DNA of 64,000 nucleotides from contig JAFTWA010000034.1 in assembly GCA_017465565.1 (NCBI GenBank), positions 1 to 64,000 on the forward strand, read 5' to 3'. Shown here piece after piece: positions 37,018-46,463 of this stretch; the stretch's first letter is position 1, and each line of letters begins with the position of its first letter. The position numbers and the translations under genes are program-made. The notes under the pieces were generated by a model. The model saw nothing but the letters and a program-made list of their open reading frames with translations, ran no database searches and was not told the DNA's origin. This stretch comes from Tyzzerella sp. (GTDB lineage Bacteria; Bacillota; Clostridia; Lachnospirales; Lachnospiraceae).

Positions 37018-38310
37018 ATGGAACAATATATTATTAAGGGTGGCACACCACTCGTGGGAGAGGTTGAAATTGGTGGCGCAAAAAATGCAGCACTTGCGAT
37101 TCTTGCAGCTGCGATTATGACTGATGAGACAGTTTTAATTGATAACTTACCAGATGTAAATGATATTAACGTATTGTTAGAAGCAATGAGTGGAATCGGT
37201 GCTTCTATTCAACGTATAGATAGACACACCGTTCGTATTAATGGAGCTGGTGTTGGCGATTTTAGTATTGAATATGATTATATTAAGAAGATTCGTGCTT
37301 CCTACTATTTATTAGGTGCATTGCTTGGAAAATACCGTAGGGCAGAAGTTGCACTTCCTGGTGGATGTGATATTGGAAGCCGTCCGATTGACCAGCATTT
37401 AAAAGGATTCCGTGCACTTGGTGCAGAAGTGGAAATCGAACGTGGAAAGATTGTTGCGGAGGCAGAGGAGCTTAGAGGAACACATCTATATTTTGACGTT
37501 GTAAGTGTTGGGGCAACCATTAATGTTATGATGGCTGCGGCGATGGCAGAAGGAACTACCATTTTGGAAAACGTGGCAAAAGAACCACACGTAGTAGACG
37601 TTGCCAACTTCCTGAACAGCATGGGTGCCAATATCAAGGGCGCTGGTACAGATGTTATTAAGATTAAAGGAGTTCAAAGACTCCACAAGACAGAATATTC
37701 GATTATTCCAGACCAGATTGAAGCGGGAACATTTATGTTTGCAGCGGCAGCTACAAAAGGTGATGTAACAGTTATGAATGTGATTCCAAAGCACTTGGAA
37801 GCTACTGTTGCAAAGCTTGTGGAAATTGGATGCGAAGTGGAAGAATTTGATGATGCAGTTCGTGTTGTTGCAAAGAAGAGACTGAAGAGTACTCATGTAA
37901 AGACACTGCCATATCCTGGATATCCTACTGATATGCAGCCACAGATTGGAGTGACGTTAGCACTTTGCGAAGGAACAAGTGTGATTACAGAAAGTATTTT
38001 TGAAAATCGTTTTAAATATTTAGATGAGCTTGCACGTATGGGAGCTGTTGTAAGAGTGGAAGGCAACTCTGCAATTATTGAAGGTGTTGAGGCGTTGTCA
38101 CCTGCGAGAGTAAGTGCTCCAGACCTTAGAGCGGGAGCGGCACTTGTAATTGCTGGTCTTGCAACAGAAGGAATCTCAATTATTGATGATATTGTGTATA
38201 TTCAGCGCGGTTACGAGAGATTTGAAGAAAAGCTTCGCAGTCTTGGCGGTGTAATTGAGCGTGTTGCAAGTGAAAAGGAAATACAAAAGTTTAAATTAAA
38301 AGTCAGCTAA
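37018..38310 (+). CDS. murA: UDP-N-acetylglucosamine 1-carboxyvinyltransferase
   Basis: MurA adds enolpyruvate to UDP-GlcNAc, the first committed step of peptidoglycan synthesis. The 430-residue length is standard. Visible features are the start IIKGGTPLVGEVEIGGAKNA, the active-site loop LPGGCDIGSRPIDQHLKGF with the catalytic Cys that fosfomycin attacks, and the late motif RAGAALVIAGLATEG. GAGGTG lies upstream. It has its own promoter and terminator. Confidence 0.97.
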   Translation: MEQYIIKGGTPLVGEVEIGGAKNAALAILAAAIMTDETVLIDNLPDVNDINVLLEAMSGIGASIQRIDRHTVRINGAGVGDFSIEYDYIKKIRASYYLLGALLGKYRRAEVALPGGCDIGSRPIDQHLKGFRALGAEVEIERGKIVAEAEELRGTHLYFDVVSVGATINVMMAAAMAEGTTILENVAKEPHVVDVANFLNSMGANIKGAGTDVIKIKGVQRLHKTEYSIIPDQIEAGTFMFAAAATKGDVTVMNVIPKHLEATVAKLVEIGCEVEEFDDAVRVVAKKRLKSTHVKTLPYPGYPTDMQPQIGVTLALCEGTSVITESIFENRFKYLDELARMGAVVRVEGNSAIIEGVEALSPARVSAPDLRAGAALVIAGLATEGISIIDDIVYIQRGYERFEEKLRSLGGVIERVASEKEIQKFKLKVS

Positions 38311-38320
38311 ATAACAGAAC

Positions 38321-38353
38321 AGGTGGGTGCGTTTTTATGTACCCACTTTTTTA
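38321..38353 (+). terminator. Terminator after murA
   Basis: AGGTGGGT pairs with ACCCACTT across a loop of 12 bases; six T follow. Confidence 0.75.
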
Positions 38354-38388
38354 AAATAAGAGACTGAAGTTTGAAAAGGAGAATGGGC

Positions 38389-39663
38389 ATGCATAAACTT
38401 ACCGAACTGATTAAAAATGATATGAGACCTGCACTTGGCGTTACAGAGCCGGGGGCTATTGCTTATGCCGTGTCTATGGCAAAGAAGCACACAGAAGGTG
38501 AAGTGGCAGAGGTTCTTGTGGCTTTGAACTCTGGAATGTATAAGAATGCGTTCACCTGTGGAATTCCAAATTCAAACGAAGTCGGCAATGTTTTCTCGGC
38601 TGCTTTAGGTGTTGTGGCGGGAAATCCAGACAAAGGCCTGGAGTCTCTGGAGGCGGTCACAGAAGAAGATAATGTGAGAGCCCAGAAGCTTGTGCATGCG
38701 GGGAAAATAAAAGTGGAACTGGACCATATCGGTTCGGAGATTACGATTGACGCGACTGTGAAAACGGTGAAAGATGAATGTACCGTAAGAATTGCAGGCG
38801 GGCACACCGACATTTACCAGATTGTGAAAAATGGGGAAGTGATGTTTGAAAAAGAAAGAAAAGCGGCGTCCCAGGAAGAGCAGGAGGCTGTTATACATAA
38901 ATATTCTTTTGCGGAATTGCTTTCTTATGCAGATGAGGTGGACGTGGAAGAAATCGGATTTATCCGAGATGCATTTGTTATGAATATGGAGCTTTTGAAT
39001 GAGGGCCTTAAATCGGATAAAACTACATTTGGTCCATTATTAAAGAAGAATAACGGTGACAAGCTATTTTCAGAGGATGATTTGAAGACAGCCCAGCTTT
39101 TATGTAATGGTGCAATCGAGGCAAGAGTTCTTGGCCTTGGCAGACCGGCAATGAGTATTACAGGAAGTGGTGCACATGGAATCATTGCAACGCTGCCGCT
39201 TTACGCATATCAGCAGCTTCATCAGGAAGAGGTGTCAGAGGCGATGCTCTTAAAAGCAACAGCGCTGAGCTATCTGATTACCATGTATATCAAAGAATAT
39301 TCCGGAAAGCTTTCTGCGTTCTGTGGATGTGGAATTGCAGCAGGAACAGGAATGGCCTGTGGTCTTTGTTATATGAAAGGCGGCAAAGTGGAAGAGATGA
39401 GCCGCGTAATCTGTAATATGGCTTCCGGTCTTACGGGGATGATTTGCGATGGTGGAAATCAGGGCTGTACGATGAAGGGAATCGTAGCGGTTGACGCGGC
39501 GTTTCGCGCGGTAGATATGGCGGTGGCAGGTGTTTCGATTGATGCAGTTCATGGAATTAACGGAAGGACGCCGGAGGAGACGATGAGAAATATGGGACGA
39601 ATTGCGTCTCCGGGAATGACAGCGACGGAAAAGACGATTGTGGAAATTATGCAGGAGAAATAG
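38389..39663 (+). CDS. L-cysteine desulfidase-type protein (UPF0597/CyuA family)
   Basis: Family members contain a [4Fe-4S] cluster and break down L-cysteine to pyruvate, ammonia and sulfide; relatives are L-serine dehydratases. ATG 38389 has AAAAGGAGA seven bases upstream; 424 residues. Typical segments are ALGVTEPGAIAYAVSMAKKH, the Cys-rich CGCGIAAGTGMACGLCYM, and CDGGNQGCTMKGIVAVDAAF near the end. Only 3 bp separate it from the sortase gene. Confidence 0.92.
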   Translation: MHKLTELIKNDMRPALGVTEPGAIAYAVSMAKKHTEGEVAEVLVALNSGMYKNAFTCGIPNSNEVGNVFSAALGVVAGNPDKGLESLEAVTEEDNVRAQKLVHAGKIKVELDHIGSEITIDATVKTVKDECTVRIAGGHTDIYQIVKNGEVMFEKERKAASQEEQEAVIHKYSFAELLSYADEVDVEEIGFIRDAFVMNMELLNEGLKSDKTTFGPLLKKNNGDKLFSEDDLKTAQLLCNGAIEARVLGLGRPAMSITGSGAHGIIATLPLYAYQQLHQEEVSEAMLLKATALSYLITMYIKEYSGKLSAFCGCGIAAGTGMACGLCYMKGGKVEEMSRVICNMASGLTGMICDGGNQGCTMKGIVAVDAAFRAVDMAVAGVSIDAVHGINGRTPEETMRNMGRIASPGMTATEKTIVEIMQEK

Positions 39664-39666
39664 AAA

Positions 39667-40497
39667 ATGAGTGAGACGGTAAAAAGAAAACATCATCGTG
39701 GCAGAAGAAAGAAAAGAGGGAAAAGCAATGTGGTAAGCAATATTATTTTGGTAATTGCAATCGCTGTTTTCTTATTTTCGGGCTACAAATTAATTTCTAT
39801 CTTTTCAGAATATAATAAGGGCGAAACGGAATATGAAGATTTGCAGGATGTTGTAATTTCATATCAGCCAAAGGAAGAGACGACAGATTCTGAAGCTTCT
39901 GAGGAAGAATTGGTATTTGAGGTGGATTTTGAAAAATTATTGTCTATCAATTCAGAAGCAGTGGCGTGGATTCGTTTCGACAATCCTTCGCAGATTAGTT
40001 ATCCAGTTGTAAAGGCAAGTGATAATGATAAATATCTGAAGACAACCTTTGAGGGGAAAAAGAATTCTGCGGGGGCACTCTTCATGGATTATCAGAACGC
40101 AGGCGACTTTACGGATGAAAATACGTTTATATATGGGCATAATATGAAGAATGGCTCTATGTTTGGACGCTTAAGAAACTACAAAAACAGCTCTTTCTGT
40201 AAGGAGAATCCGTATTTCTACATATATCTGCCTGATGGAAGAGAGGTTCAGTATCAGGTGTTTGCAGCGTGTGTTGTAAAGGATACTTCTGAAACTTATG
40301 ATAAATTTTATAATAATGCGGAGGAGTTCCAGAATTATATTAAATATGTTCGTGGCTGTGCACTTTATTCTACCGATGTGGAAGTGACAGCAGAGTCGCA
40401 GATTGTCAGCCTTTCGACCTGTACCAATGTGTCTGATGATGAGAGACTCGTAATTCATGGAGTGAAAGTAAGTGAGCAGAAACCGGAGGAACAATAA
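39667..40497 (+). CDS. srtB: Class B sortase
   Basis: This membrane-anchored transpeptidase attaches surface proteins or pilin-like proteins. It has 276 residues, with a basic N terminus (KRKHHRGRRKKRGKS), one membrane helix (about 20-40) and the SrtB core. Catalytic residues are His in FIYGHNMKNGSMF, Cys in SLSTCTN and Arg in DERLVIHG. No obvious LPXTG or NPQTN substrate gene is adjacent, so it may be a housekeeping enzyme. Confidence 0.94.
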   Translation: MSETVKRKHHRGRRKKRGKSNVVSNIILVIAIAVFLFSGYKLISIFSEYNKGETEYEDLQDVVISYQPKEETTDSEASEEELVFEVDFEKLLSINSEAVAWIRFDNPSQISYPVVKASDNDKYLKTTFEGKKNSAGALFMDYQNAGDFTDENTFIYGHNMKNGSMFGRLRNYKNSSFCKENPYFYIYLPDGREVQYQVFAACVVKDTSETYDKFYNNAEEFQNYIKYVRGCALYSTDVEVTAESQIVSLSTCTNVSDDERLVIHGVKVSEQKPEEQ

Positions 40498-40498
40498 C

Positions 40499-40690
40499 AT
40501 GGCGATAGTTTACGAAGTGGGCGATGTTGTAAAGATGAAAAAGAAGCATCCATGCGGCAGTTTTGAATGGGGAATTCTCCGTGTCGGAGCGGATTTCCGA
40601 ATGAAATGTCTGGGGTGCGGACACCAGATTATGATAGCCCGAAAACTGGTAGAAAAGAATACAAAAGAATTGAAAAAAGGCTTGAAATAG
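40499..40690 (+). CDS. DUF951 family protein
   Basis: ATG 40499 gives the 63-residue length usual for the family. It has the expected sequence course: VGDVVKMKKKHPCGSFEW, then FRMKCLGCGHQIMIARK with a C-x-x-C pair. GGAGGAA lies upstream inside the sortase gene end. In many Firmicutes this gene precedes rpsF. The role is unknown; a small nucleic-acid-binding fold is likely. Confidence 0.92.
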   Translation: MAIVYEVGDVVKMKKKHPCGSFEWGILRVGADFRMKCLGCGHQIMIARKLVEKNTKELKKGLK

Positions 40691-40710
40691 CCACAAGAAT
40701 ATGTTATCAT
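40682..40710 (+). promoter_or_regulatory. Candidate promoter of rpsF-ssb-rpsR
   Basis: TTGAAA (40682-40687), 17-bp spacer, TATCAT (40705-40710) preceded by TGT (extended -10). The -35 lies in the last codons of the DUF951 gene. Confidence 0.5.
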
Positions 40711-40733
40711 ATCAAATTGTGATATATTATTTT

Positions 40734-40775
40734 ATTCCTTGTTCCCGATTTCGGGTCGGGGGCCAGAGACCATAA
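40734..40775 (+). promoter_or_regulatory. Candidate S6:S18 autoregulatory leader of rpsF
   Basis: The rpsF 5' leader contains TTCCCGATTTCGGGTCGGG, able to form CCCGA/TCGGG stems with an unpaired CCG-type segment, then GGCCAGAGACC before the AAGGAGG site. Leaders bound by the S6:S18 complex in many bacteria carry a CCG bulge at this place. The match is by eye and not folded. Confidence 0.4.
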
Positions 40776-40790
40776 GGAGGTGCAAGAGAC

Positions 40791-41078
40791 ATGGCAAAAT
40801 ATGAATTAGCAGTTGTTGTCAATGCAAAAATCGAAGACGACGCTAGAGCAGCAGTTATCGAAAAAGTACAAAACTATGTAACTCGTTTCGGTGGCCAAAT
40901 TTCTGACGTTGATGAATGGGGTAAGAGAAAATTAGCTTACGAAATTCAAAAGATGAGAGAAGGATACTACTACTTCATCCACTTCGAAGCTGATACTACA
41001 GCTCCAGCTGAAATCGAAGCTAGACTTCGTATCATGGAAAACGTAATCAGATATTTATGTGTTAGACAAGATGCATAA
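40791..41078 (+). CDS. rpsF: Ribosomal protein bS6
   Basis: The 95-residue 30S platform protein, partner of S18. Start MAKYELAVVVNAKIEDDARA and core EWGKRKLAYEIQKMREGYYY are characteristic. First gene of the conserved rpsF-ssb-rpsR operon, with a strong AAGGAGG site. Confidence 0.98.
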   Translation: MAKYELAVVVNAKIEDDARAAVIEKVQNYVTRFGGQISDVDEWGKRKLAYEIQKMREGYYYFIHFEADTTAPAEIEARLRIMENVIRYLCVRQDA

Positions 41079-41095
41079 GAGAAAAGAGGAATCGT

Positions 41096-41536
41096 ATGAA
41101 TAAAGTAATTTTAATGGGACGTTTAACAAGAGATCCTGAAGTTAGATATTCGCAAGGTGAAACAGCAACAGCAGTTGCCCGTTATTCATTAGCAGTAAAC
41201 CGTCGTTTCAAACGTGCGGGAGAACCAGATGCAGACTTTTTCAACTGTGTTGCATTTGGAAGAGCAGCAGAATTTGCTGAAAGATATTTACGTCAAGGTA
41301 CAAAGATTGTCATTGCAGGACGTCTTCAAACAGGTAGCTATACTAATAGAGATGGTGTTCGTGTTAATACAATCGATATCATTGTGGAAGAACAAGATTT
41401 CGCAGAAAGCAAAGCAGCAAGCGGAGCATCTAACAACAGTTATCAGGCAAGTCCTGCCCCATCACCAAGCGCAGATATTGGAGATGGCTTCATGAACATT
41501 CCAGACGGAATCGATGAAGAATTACCATTCAGCTAA
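41096..41536 (+). CDS. ssb: Single-stranded DNA-binding protein
   Basis: The 146-residue OB-fold protein protects single strands in replication and repair. It starts MNKVILMGRLTRDPEVRYSQ, then FFNCVAFGRAAEFAERYLRQ. A Ser/Ala/Pro linker leads to the acidic tip DEELPFS, a variant of the usual DDDLPF, which recruits partner proteins. Its place between rpsF and rpsR confirms it is the main chromosomal copy. Confidence 0.98.
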   Translation: MNKVILMGRLTRDPEVRYSQGETATAVARYSLAVNRRFKRAGEPDADFFNCVAFGRAAEFAERYLRQGTKIVIAGRLQTGSYTNRDGVRVNTIDIIVEEQDFAESKAASGASNNSYQASPAPSPSADIGDGFMNIPDGIDEELPFS

Positions 41537-41598
41537 ACGATTGATTGTGTAGTAAAAAGAACGCGTTGTTCGGAGAAATAATATAGGAGGTATTGACA

Positions 41599-41862
41599 AT
41601 GGCTTTTGATAAAACAAACAAAGCTGATTCTCCAATGAAGAGAAGAGGCGGACGTAGAAGAAAAAAAGTTTGTGTATTCTGTGGTAAAGAAAATAACCAA
41701 ATCGATTACAAAGATGTGGCTAAATTAAGAAAATATGTTTCTGAAAGAGGAAAAATCCTTCCAAGAAGAATCACAGGAAACTGTGCAAAACATCAAAGAG
41801 CTCTTACAGTAGCAATCAAGAGAGCAAGACATATCGCTTTGATGCCATACGTACAAGATTAA
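41599..41862 (+). CDS. rpsR: Ribosomal protein bS18
   Basis: 87 residues from ATG 41599, which follows ATAGGAGG; an upstream TTG in frame is not needed. Contains [20 protein letters not shown] and the core [20 protein letters not shown]. The Cys-x-x-Cys plus later Cys marks the zinc-type form. A terminator follows. Confidence 0.98.
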   Translation: MAFDKTNKADSPMKRRGGRRRKKVCVFCGKENNQIDYKDVAKLRKYVSERGKILPRRITGNCAKHQRALTVAIKRARHIALMPYVQD

Positions 41863-41873
41863 TTAAAATGATA

Positions 41874-41905
41874 AAAACCTGTCGCGAATGCGGCAGGTTT
41901 TTTTG
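41874..41905 (+). terminator. Terminator after rpsR
   Basis: Arms AAACCTGTCGC and GCGGCAGGTTT (one wobble) with loop GAAT, followed by seven T. Confidence 0.9.
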
Positions 41906-41918
41906 TGTCTGGCTTGCA

Positions 41919-41947
41919 TTGATTTTTGATTCGTTCTGTAATATAAT
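41919..41947 (+). promoter_or_regulatory. Promoter of the nucleotidyltransferase gene
   Basis: TTGATT (41919-41924), 17-bp spacer, TATAAT (41942-41947). Confidence 0.65.
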
Positions 41948-41990
41948 AAATTAGTATAGTGCGTTCAAAGACAATACGGAGGGAAAGACG

Positions 41991-42911
41991 ATGAAAAAAC
42001 CAGTATTAGTAATTATGGCTGCAGGCATGGGAAGCCGTTATGGCGGATTGAAACAAATTGATCCGGTAGATGAGCAAGGACATATTATTATGGATTTTTC
42101 CATCTATGATGCCAAAAGAGCAGGATTTGAAAAGGTTGTATTTATTATAAAAAAAGAAAATGAGACTGATTTTAAAGAAGCCATTGGAAATCGCGTGGAA
42201 AAAGTAATGAAAGTGGAATATGTATTCCAGGACTTACATAATATTCCAGAGGAGTACCAAGTTCCGGAGGGGCGTGTAAAACCATGGGGAACAGCTCATG
42301 CGGTGCTCAGTGCAATCGATGTGATTGATGGACCTTTTGTGGTAATCAATGCTGATGATTATTATGGAAAAGATGCATTTGAGAAAATTTATGATTTCCT
42401 TACAACTCATGAAGATGATGATAAATACCGTTATGCAATGGTGGGTTACCAGCTTAAGAATACATTGACAGACAATGGATATGTATCGCGCGGAGTATGT
42501 ACACTTGACGAAAATAATTATTTAGTGAAAGTAGTGGAGCGCACGCGTATTGAGAAAAAGGGTGACGCAGCTGCATACACAGAGGATAACGGAGAAACAT
42601 GGGCTGAGTTGCCAGTGGATTCGGTAGTGTCGATGAATATGTGGGGATTTTCAGCAAGCTTTTTACAGGAAATCAAAGCAGGATTTTCAGCATTTTTAGA
42701 AGAGGGATTAAAAGCCAATCCGATGAAATGCGAGTATTATTTACCAACAGTTGTTACGAATCTGTTATTAGCAGACCGTGCAACAGTGTCAGTTTTAACA
42801 TCAAAAGACAAGTGGTATGGAATCACGTATAAAGAGGACAAACCACAGGTTGTGGCAGCAATAAAGAATTTGAAAGATAATGGTTTATACCCAGAAAAAT
42901 TATGGGATTAG
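41991..42911 (+). CDS. Sugar-phosphate nucleotidyltransferase family protein
   Basis: The 306-residue protein has the nucleotidyltransferase start [20 protein letters not shown], a G-x-G-x-R-type loop that binds NTP. The metal-binding [15 protein letters not shown] is near residue 120, and [11 protein letters not shown] is also present. It probably couples a sugar 1-phosphate to UTP or a similar nucleotide. galE follows 25 bp later, which points to UDP-sugar metabolism. It is not the classical GalU by length or motif, so the sugar is uncertain. Confidence 0.85.
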   Translation: MKKPVLVIMAAGMGSRYGGLKQIDPVDEQGHIIMDFSIYDAKRAGFEKVVFIIKKENETDFKEAIGNRVEKVMKVEYVFQDLHNIPEEYQVPEGRVKPWGTAHAVLSAIDVIDGPFVVINADDYYGKDAFEKIYDFLTTHEDDDKYRYAMVGYQLKNTLTDNGYVSRGVCTLDENNYLVKVVERTRIEKKGDAAAYTEDNGETWAELPVDSVVSMNMWGFSASFLQEIKAGFSAFLEEGLKANPMKCEYYLPTVVTNLLLADRATVSVLTSKDKWYGITYKEDKPQVVAAIKNLKDNGLYPEKLWD

Positions 42912-42936
42912 TACAGGACTAGAGGAGGATAAGAAT

Positions 42937-43953
42937 ATGGCAATTTTAGTAACAGGTGGAGCAGGATATATTGGAAGTCATACATGTATTGAACTTATTA
43001 ATGCAGGTTATGATGTTGTAGTAGTAGATAATTTATGCAATTCAAGCAAGGAATCTCTGAAAAGAGTGGAAAAAATTGTTGGAAAAGAAATTAAATTTTA
43101 TGAAGCAGACATTCGCGATGCACAGGCTATGAAGAATGTTTTTGACAATGAAGAAATCGATGCAGTTATTCATTTCGCAGGACTCAAGGCTGTAGGTGAA
43201 TCTGTAGCAAAACCATTAGAATATTACGATAATAATATTAACGGTACTTTGGTGTTATGCAATGCTATGCGAAACGCAGGTGTTAAGAATATTATTTTCA
43301 GTTCATCAGCAACTGTATATGGTGACCCAGCGTTTATTCCAATTACAGAAGAATGTCCAAAGGGACAGTGTACGAATCCATATGGCTGGACAAAATCTAT
43401 GTTAGAACAGATTTTGACAGATTTCCACACTGCAGACCCAGAATGGAACGTGGTATTACTCCGTTACTTTAATCCAGTTGGAGCTCATAAGAGCGGTACA
43501 ATTGGAGAGGATCCAAAGGGAATCCCTAACAACTTAATGCCATATATTACACAAGTGGCAGTTGGAAAACGTGAGTTCCTTGGCGTATTTGGTGACGATT
43601 ACGATACACCAGACGGAACAGGTGTCCGTGACTATATTCATGTTGTGGACCTTGCAGACGGACATGTGAAGGCACTGAAGAAGATTGAAGAAAAAGCTGG
43701 TGTTTGCGTGTATAACCTTGGTACAGGAAATGGATATTCAGTACTCGATATGGTAAAAGCATTCAGTAAAGCCTGTGGCCATGACCTTCCATACAAAATT
43801 ATGGATAGAAGACCTGGCGATATCGCAGCATGTTATGCTGATCCTGCAAAAGCAAAAGCTGAATTAGGATGGGAAGCAAAACGCGGTTTGGCTGAAATGT
43901 GTGAAGATTCTTGGAGATGGCAATCAAGCAATCCAAATGGATATGGGGAATAA
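42937..43953 (+). CDS. galE: UDP-glucose 4-epimerase
   Basis: GalE interconverts UDP-glucose and UDP-galactose. ATG 42937 follows GAGGAGG and gives the normal 338 residues (the frame is open from 42880). NAD-binding GGAGYIGSH is at residues 7-15. The catalytic pair appears as [10 protein letters not shown] and [10 protein letters not shown] (Tyr-x-x-x-Lys with Trp-Thr between). The C-terminal [15 protein letters not shown] is typical. It lies directly before gdpP with a 1-bp gap. Confidence 0.97.
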   Translation: MAILVTGGAGYIGSHTCIELINAGYDVVVVDNLCNSSKESLKRVEKIVGKEIKFYEADIRDAQAMKNVFDNEEIDAVIHFAGLKAVGESVAKPLEYYDNNINGTLVLCNAMRNAGVKNIIFSSSATVYGDPAFIPITEECPKGQCTNPYGWTKSMLEQILTDFHTADPEWNVVLLRYFNPVGAHKSGTIGEDPKGIPNNLMPYITQVAVGKREFLGVFGDDYDTPDGTGVRDYIHVVDLADGHVKALKKIEEKAGVCVYNLGTGNGYSVLDMVKAFSKACGHDLPYKIMDRRPGDIAACYADPAKAKAELGWEAKRGLAEMCEDSWRWQSSNPNGYGE

Positions 43954-43954
43954 T

Positions 43955-46003
43955 ATGAAAAATGATGTGAAACTTAAGGGACAATTGAGATTATATATGC
44001 AATGGCCGGCAATCATGGGCATTTTGCTGCTCGCTATGAATATCTGGATTTTTATGATTGATAAAAAAGCAGGACTCATAATGGGTGTTTTTGTGCTGAT
44101 TTATATAGTGGCGGTTGCCTTTATGTATTTTCACAGTAAATCAATGATATTGACTGATTTAGAGGATTTTACAAGTCAGTACGGCTCATTGCAGAATGTT
44201 TTTCTCAAAGATTTGACCATTCCGTATGCAATCATGATGGATGATGGCAGAATTATATGGTTCAATGACGATTTTCAGAAAATCTTTGGAGAAAAAAAAG
44301 TTGTTGATAAATATTTAAGTAATTTTATACAGGACCTGAATAGAAGTGTTTTCCCAAAAGCAGACGGCGAAAAAGCAGTGCTTGAGGTTACATACGAAGG
44401 AAAGGTATTTAATGCAGTACTTTCCAGAGTGTCGGTGAAACATTTAAATGATACAGAGCGTATTTTGGGCCTGCCAAAAGGGAAAGAATATTTTGTGACA
44501 CTTACATTAGAAGATGTGACAGAATTACAGCGGTATATTTTGGAGAGTGAGGGCCAAAAGCTGGTATCTGGATTAATCTACATCGACAATTACGACGAAG
44601 TTATGGAAAGTGTTGAAGAAGTGAGACAGTCTCTCCTTGTTGCCCTGATTGACCGAAAAGTCAACCAATATATGGCGGTTTATGACGGACTCGTAAGAAA
44701 GATGGAAAAGGATAAGTACTTTTTCGTTGTTAAGAAGCAGTGCTTTAAAGAGATGGAGAAGAAGAAATTCTCTATTTTGGAAGAAGCAAAAAATGTAAAT
44801 ATTGGAAATACTATGCCGGTCACATTAAGTATCGGTATGGGATTTTCGTCTGAGACATATGCGCAGAGTTATCAGGACGCGCGTGTGGCGATTGACCTTG
44901 CCTTGGCACGTGGTGGTGACCAGGCAGTTATAAAGCATGGAAAAGATATTACTTACTATGGTGGTAAGAGAGAGCAGACATCGAAGAATACAAGAGTGAA
45001 GGCCCGCGTGAAAGCAGAGGCACTTCGAGAATTTATTATGTCAAAAGACCAGGTTATCGTTATGGGACACCGTATCGCAGATGTGGACTCTTTTGGTGCG
45101 GCTGTCGGAATTTATCGTGCGGCACAGACTATGCAGAAGAAAGCGCATATTGTTCTCAATGACATTACGTCATCTGTGCGCCCATTTTATGAAGCATTTT
45201 GTGAGAGTGCACAATATCCAGACGATATGTTTATAAAATCAGCGGATGTCCATGACTATGTGACAGAAAACTCCATGGTGGTGGTGGTGGATACAAACCG
45301 CCCAGAGCTTACGGAGTGTCCGGAATTATTAAAAATGGCAAAGACAATCGTTGTGTTTGACCACCATAGACAAGGTAAGGATAATATTGAGAATACGGTG
45401 TTATCTTATATTGAACCTTATGCGTCGTCAGCATGTGAAATGGTTGCTGAGATGCTGCAATATTTTGCGGACCATATTAGGATTACAAATATGGAAGCAA
45501 ACAGTATGTATGCAGGTATTATGATTGATACGAATAACTTTATGAACCGTACTGGTGTAAGAACCTTTGAAGCGGCTGCTTTTCTCAGAAGAAATGGTGC
45601 AGACGTGACTTACGTAAGAAAAATATTCCGGGATGATTTGGAATGGTATCGTGAAAAATCAAAGATTGTCAGCAATGCGGAAATTTTCCTCAACGAATAC
45701 GCAATCGCTGTGTGTGACAACGAGGAACTGGAAAGTCCAACGATTATTGGTGCGCAGGCAGCCAATGAACTGTTAAATATCAAAGGTATTAAAGCATCCT
45801 TTGTTTTGACAGAGTATTATGGAAAGATTTATGTGAGTGCGAGAGCAATCGACGAGGTGAATGTCCAGATTATTATGGAACGCCTTGGCGGCGGCGGACA
45901 TATTAACACTGCAGGTACACAATTCCAGCATACCAATATGGAAGAAGCAATCAAGGAGATTAAGAACACAATTAATACGATGATTGTGGAAGGAGATATT
46001 TAG
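43955..46003 (+). CDS. gdpP: Cyclic-di-AMP phosphodiesterase GdpP-type
   Basis: ATG 43955 gives 682 residues. Two N-terminal membrane helices (about 17-55) lead to a degenerate PAS domain, a degenerate GGDEF-like domain (about 170-330) and the DHH/DHHA1 phosphodiesterase. The DHH motifs are visible: [37 protein letters not shown] and the final [15 protein letters not shown]. It breaks down c-di-AMP and so affects wall stress and osmolyte uptake. It is followed after 1 bp by rplI, the usual order. Confidence 0.95.
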   Translation: MKNDVKLKGQLRLYMQWPAIMGILLLAMNIWIFMIDKKAGLIMGVFVLIYIVAVAFMYFHSKSMILTDLEDFTSQYGSLQNVFLKDLTIPYAIMMDDGRIIWFNDDFQKIFGEKKVVDKYLSNFIQDLNRSVFPKADGEKAVLEVTYEGKVFNAVLSRVSVKHLNDTERILGLPKGKEYFVTLTLEDVTELQRYILESEGQKLVSGLIYIDNYDEVMESVEEVRQSLLVALIDRKVNQYMAVYDGLVRKMEKDKYFFVVKKQCFKEMEKKKFSILEEAKNVNIGNTMPVTLSIGMGFSSETYAQSYQDARVAIDLALARGGDQAVIKHGKDITYYGGKREQTSKNTRVKARVKAEALREFIMSKDQVIVMGHRIADVDSFGAAVGIYRAAQTMQKKAHIVLNDITSSVRPFYEAFCESAQYPDDMFIKSADVHDYVTENSMVVVVDTNRPELTECPELLKMAKTIVVFDHHRQGKDNIENTVLSYIEPYASSACEMVAEMLQYFADHIRITNMEANSMYAGIMIDTNNFMNRTGVRTFEAAAFLRRNGADVTYVRKIFRDDLEWYREKSKIVSNAEIFLNEYAIAVCDNEELESPTIIGAQAANELLNIKGIKASFVLTEYYGKIYVSARAIDEVNVQIIMERLGGGGHINTAGTQFQHTNMEEAIKEIKNTINTMIVEGDI

Positions 46004-46004
46004 G

Positions 46005-46451
46005 ATGAAAGTAATTTTATTAGAAGATGTAAAAGCTCTTGGCAAAAAAGGTGAAATCGTAAACGTGAATGACGGGTATGCAAGAAACTTTATTTTGCCT
46101 AAGAAATTGGGATTAGAAGCTACAAGCAAAAACTTAAATGATTTAAAATTGAAAAAAGCAAATGAAGAGAAAGTAGCTCAGGAGCAATTGGAAGAAGCAC
46201 AGGCACTTGGAAAGAAAATCGAGGCCGGTAAATTGGAGCTTTCAATCAAAGTTGGCGAAGGCGGAAGAACATTCGGCTCTGTTTCAAGCAAAGAAATTGC
46301 AATTGCAGTAAAAGAGCAAATGGGATACGATATTGATAAAAAGAAAATTCAGCTTAAAGATGCTATTAAAGCATTGGGAACACATACAGTGCCAGTGAAA
46401 TTGCATGCAAAAGTAACAGCAGAATTGAAAGTAATTGTAACGGAAGCATAG
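46005..46451 (+). CDS. rplI: Ribosomal protein bL9
   Basis: 148 residues from ATG 46005, with a GGAGATATTTAGG site inside the gdpP end. The N-terminal domain ([32 protein letters not shown]) and long connecting helix are standard. It lies between gdpP and dnaB, a widely conserved order in Firmicutes. Confidence 0.97.
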   Translation: MKVILLEDVKALGKKGEIVNVNDGYARNFILPKKLGLEATSKNLNDLKLKKANEEKVAQEQLEEAQALGKKIEAGKLELSIKVGEGGRTFGSVSSKEIAIAVKEQMGYDIDKKKIQLKDAIKALGTHTVPVKLHAKVTAELKVIVTEA

Positions 46452-46463
46452 GAGGCTAAAACT

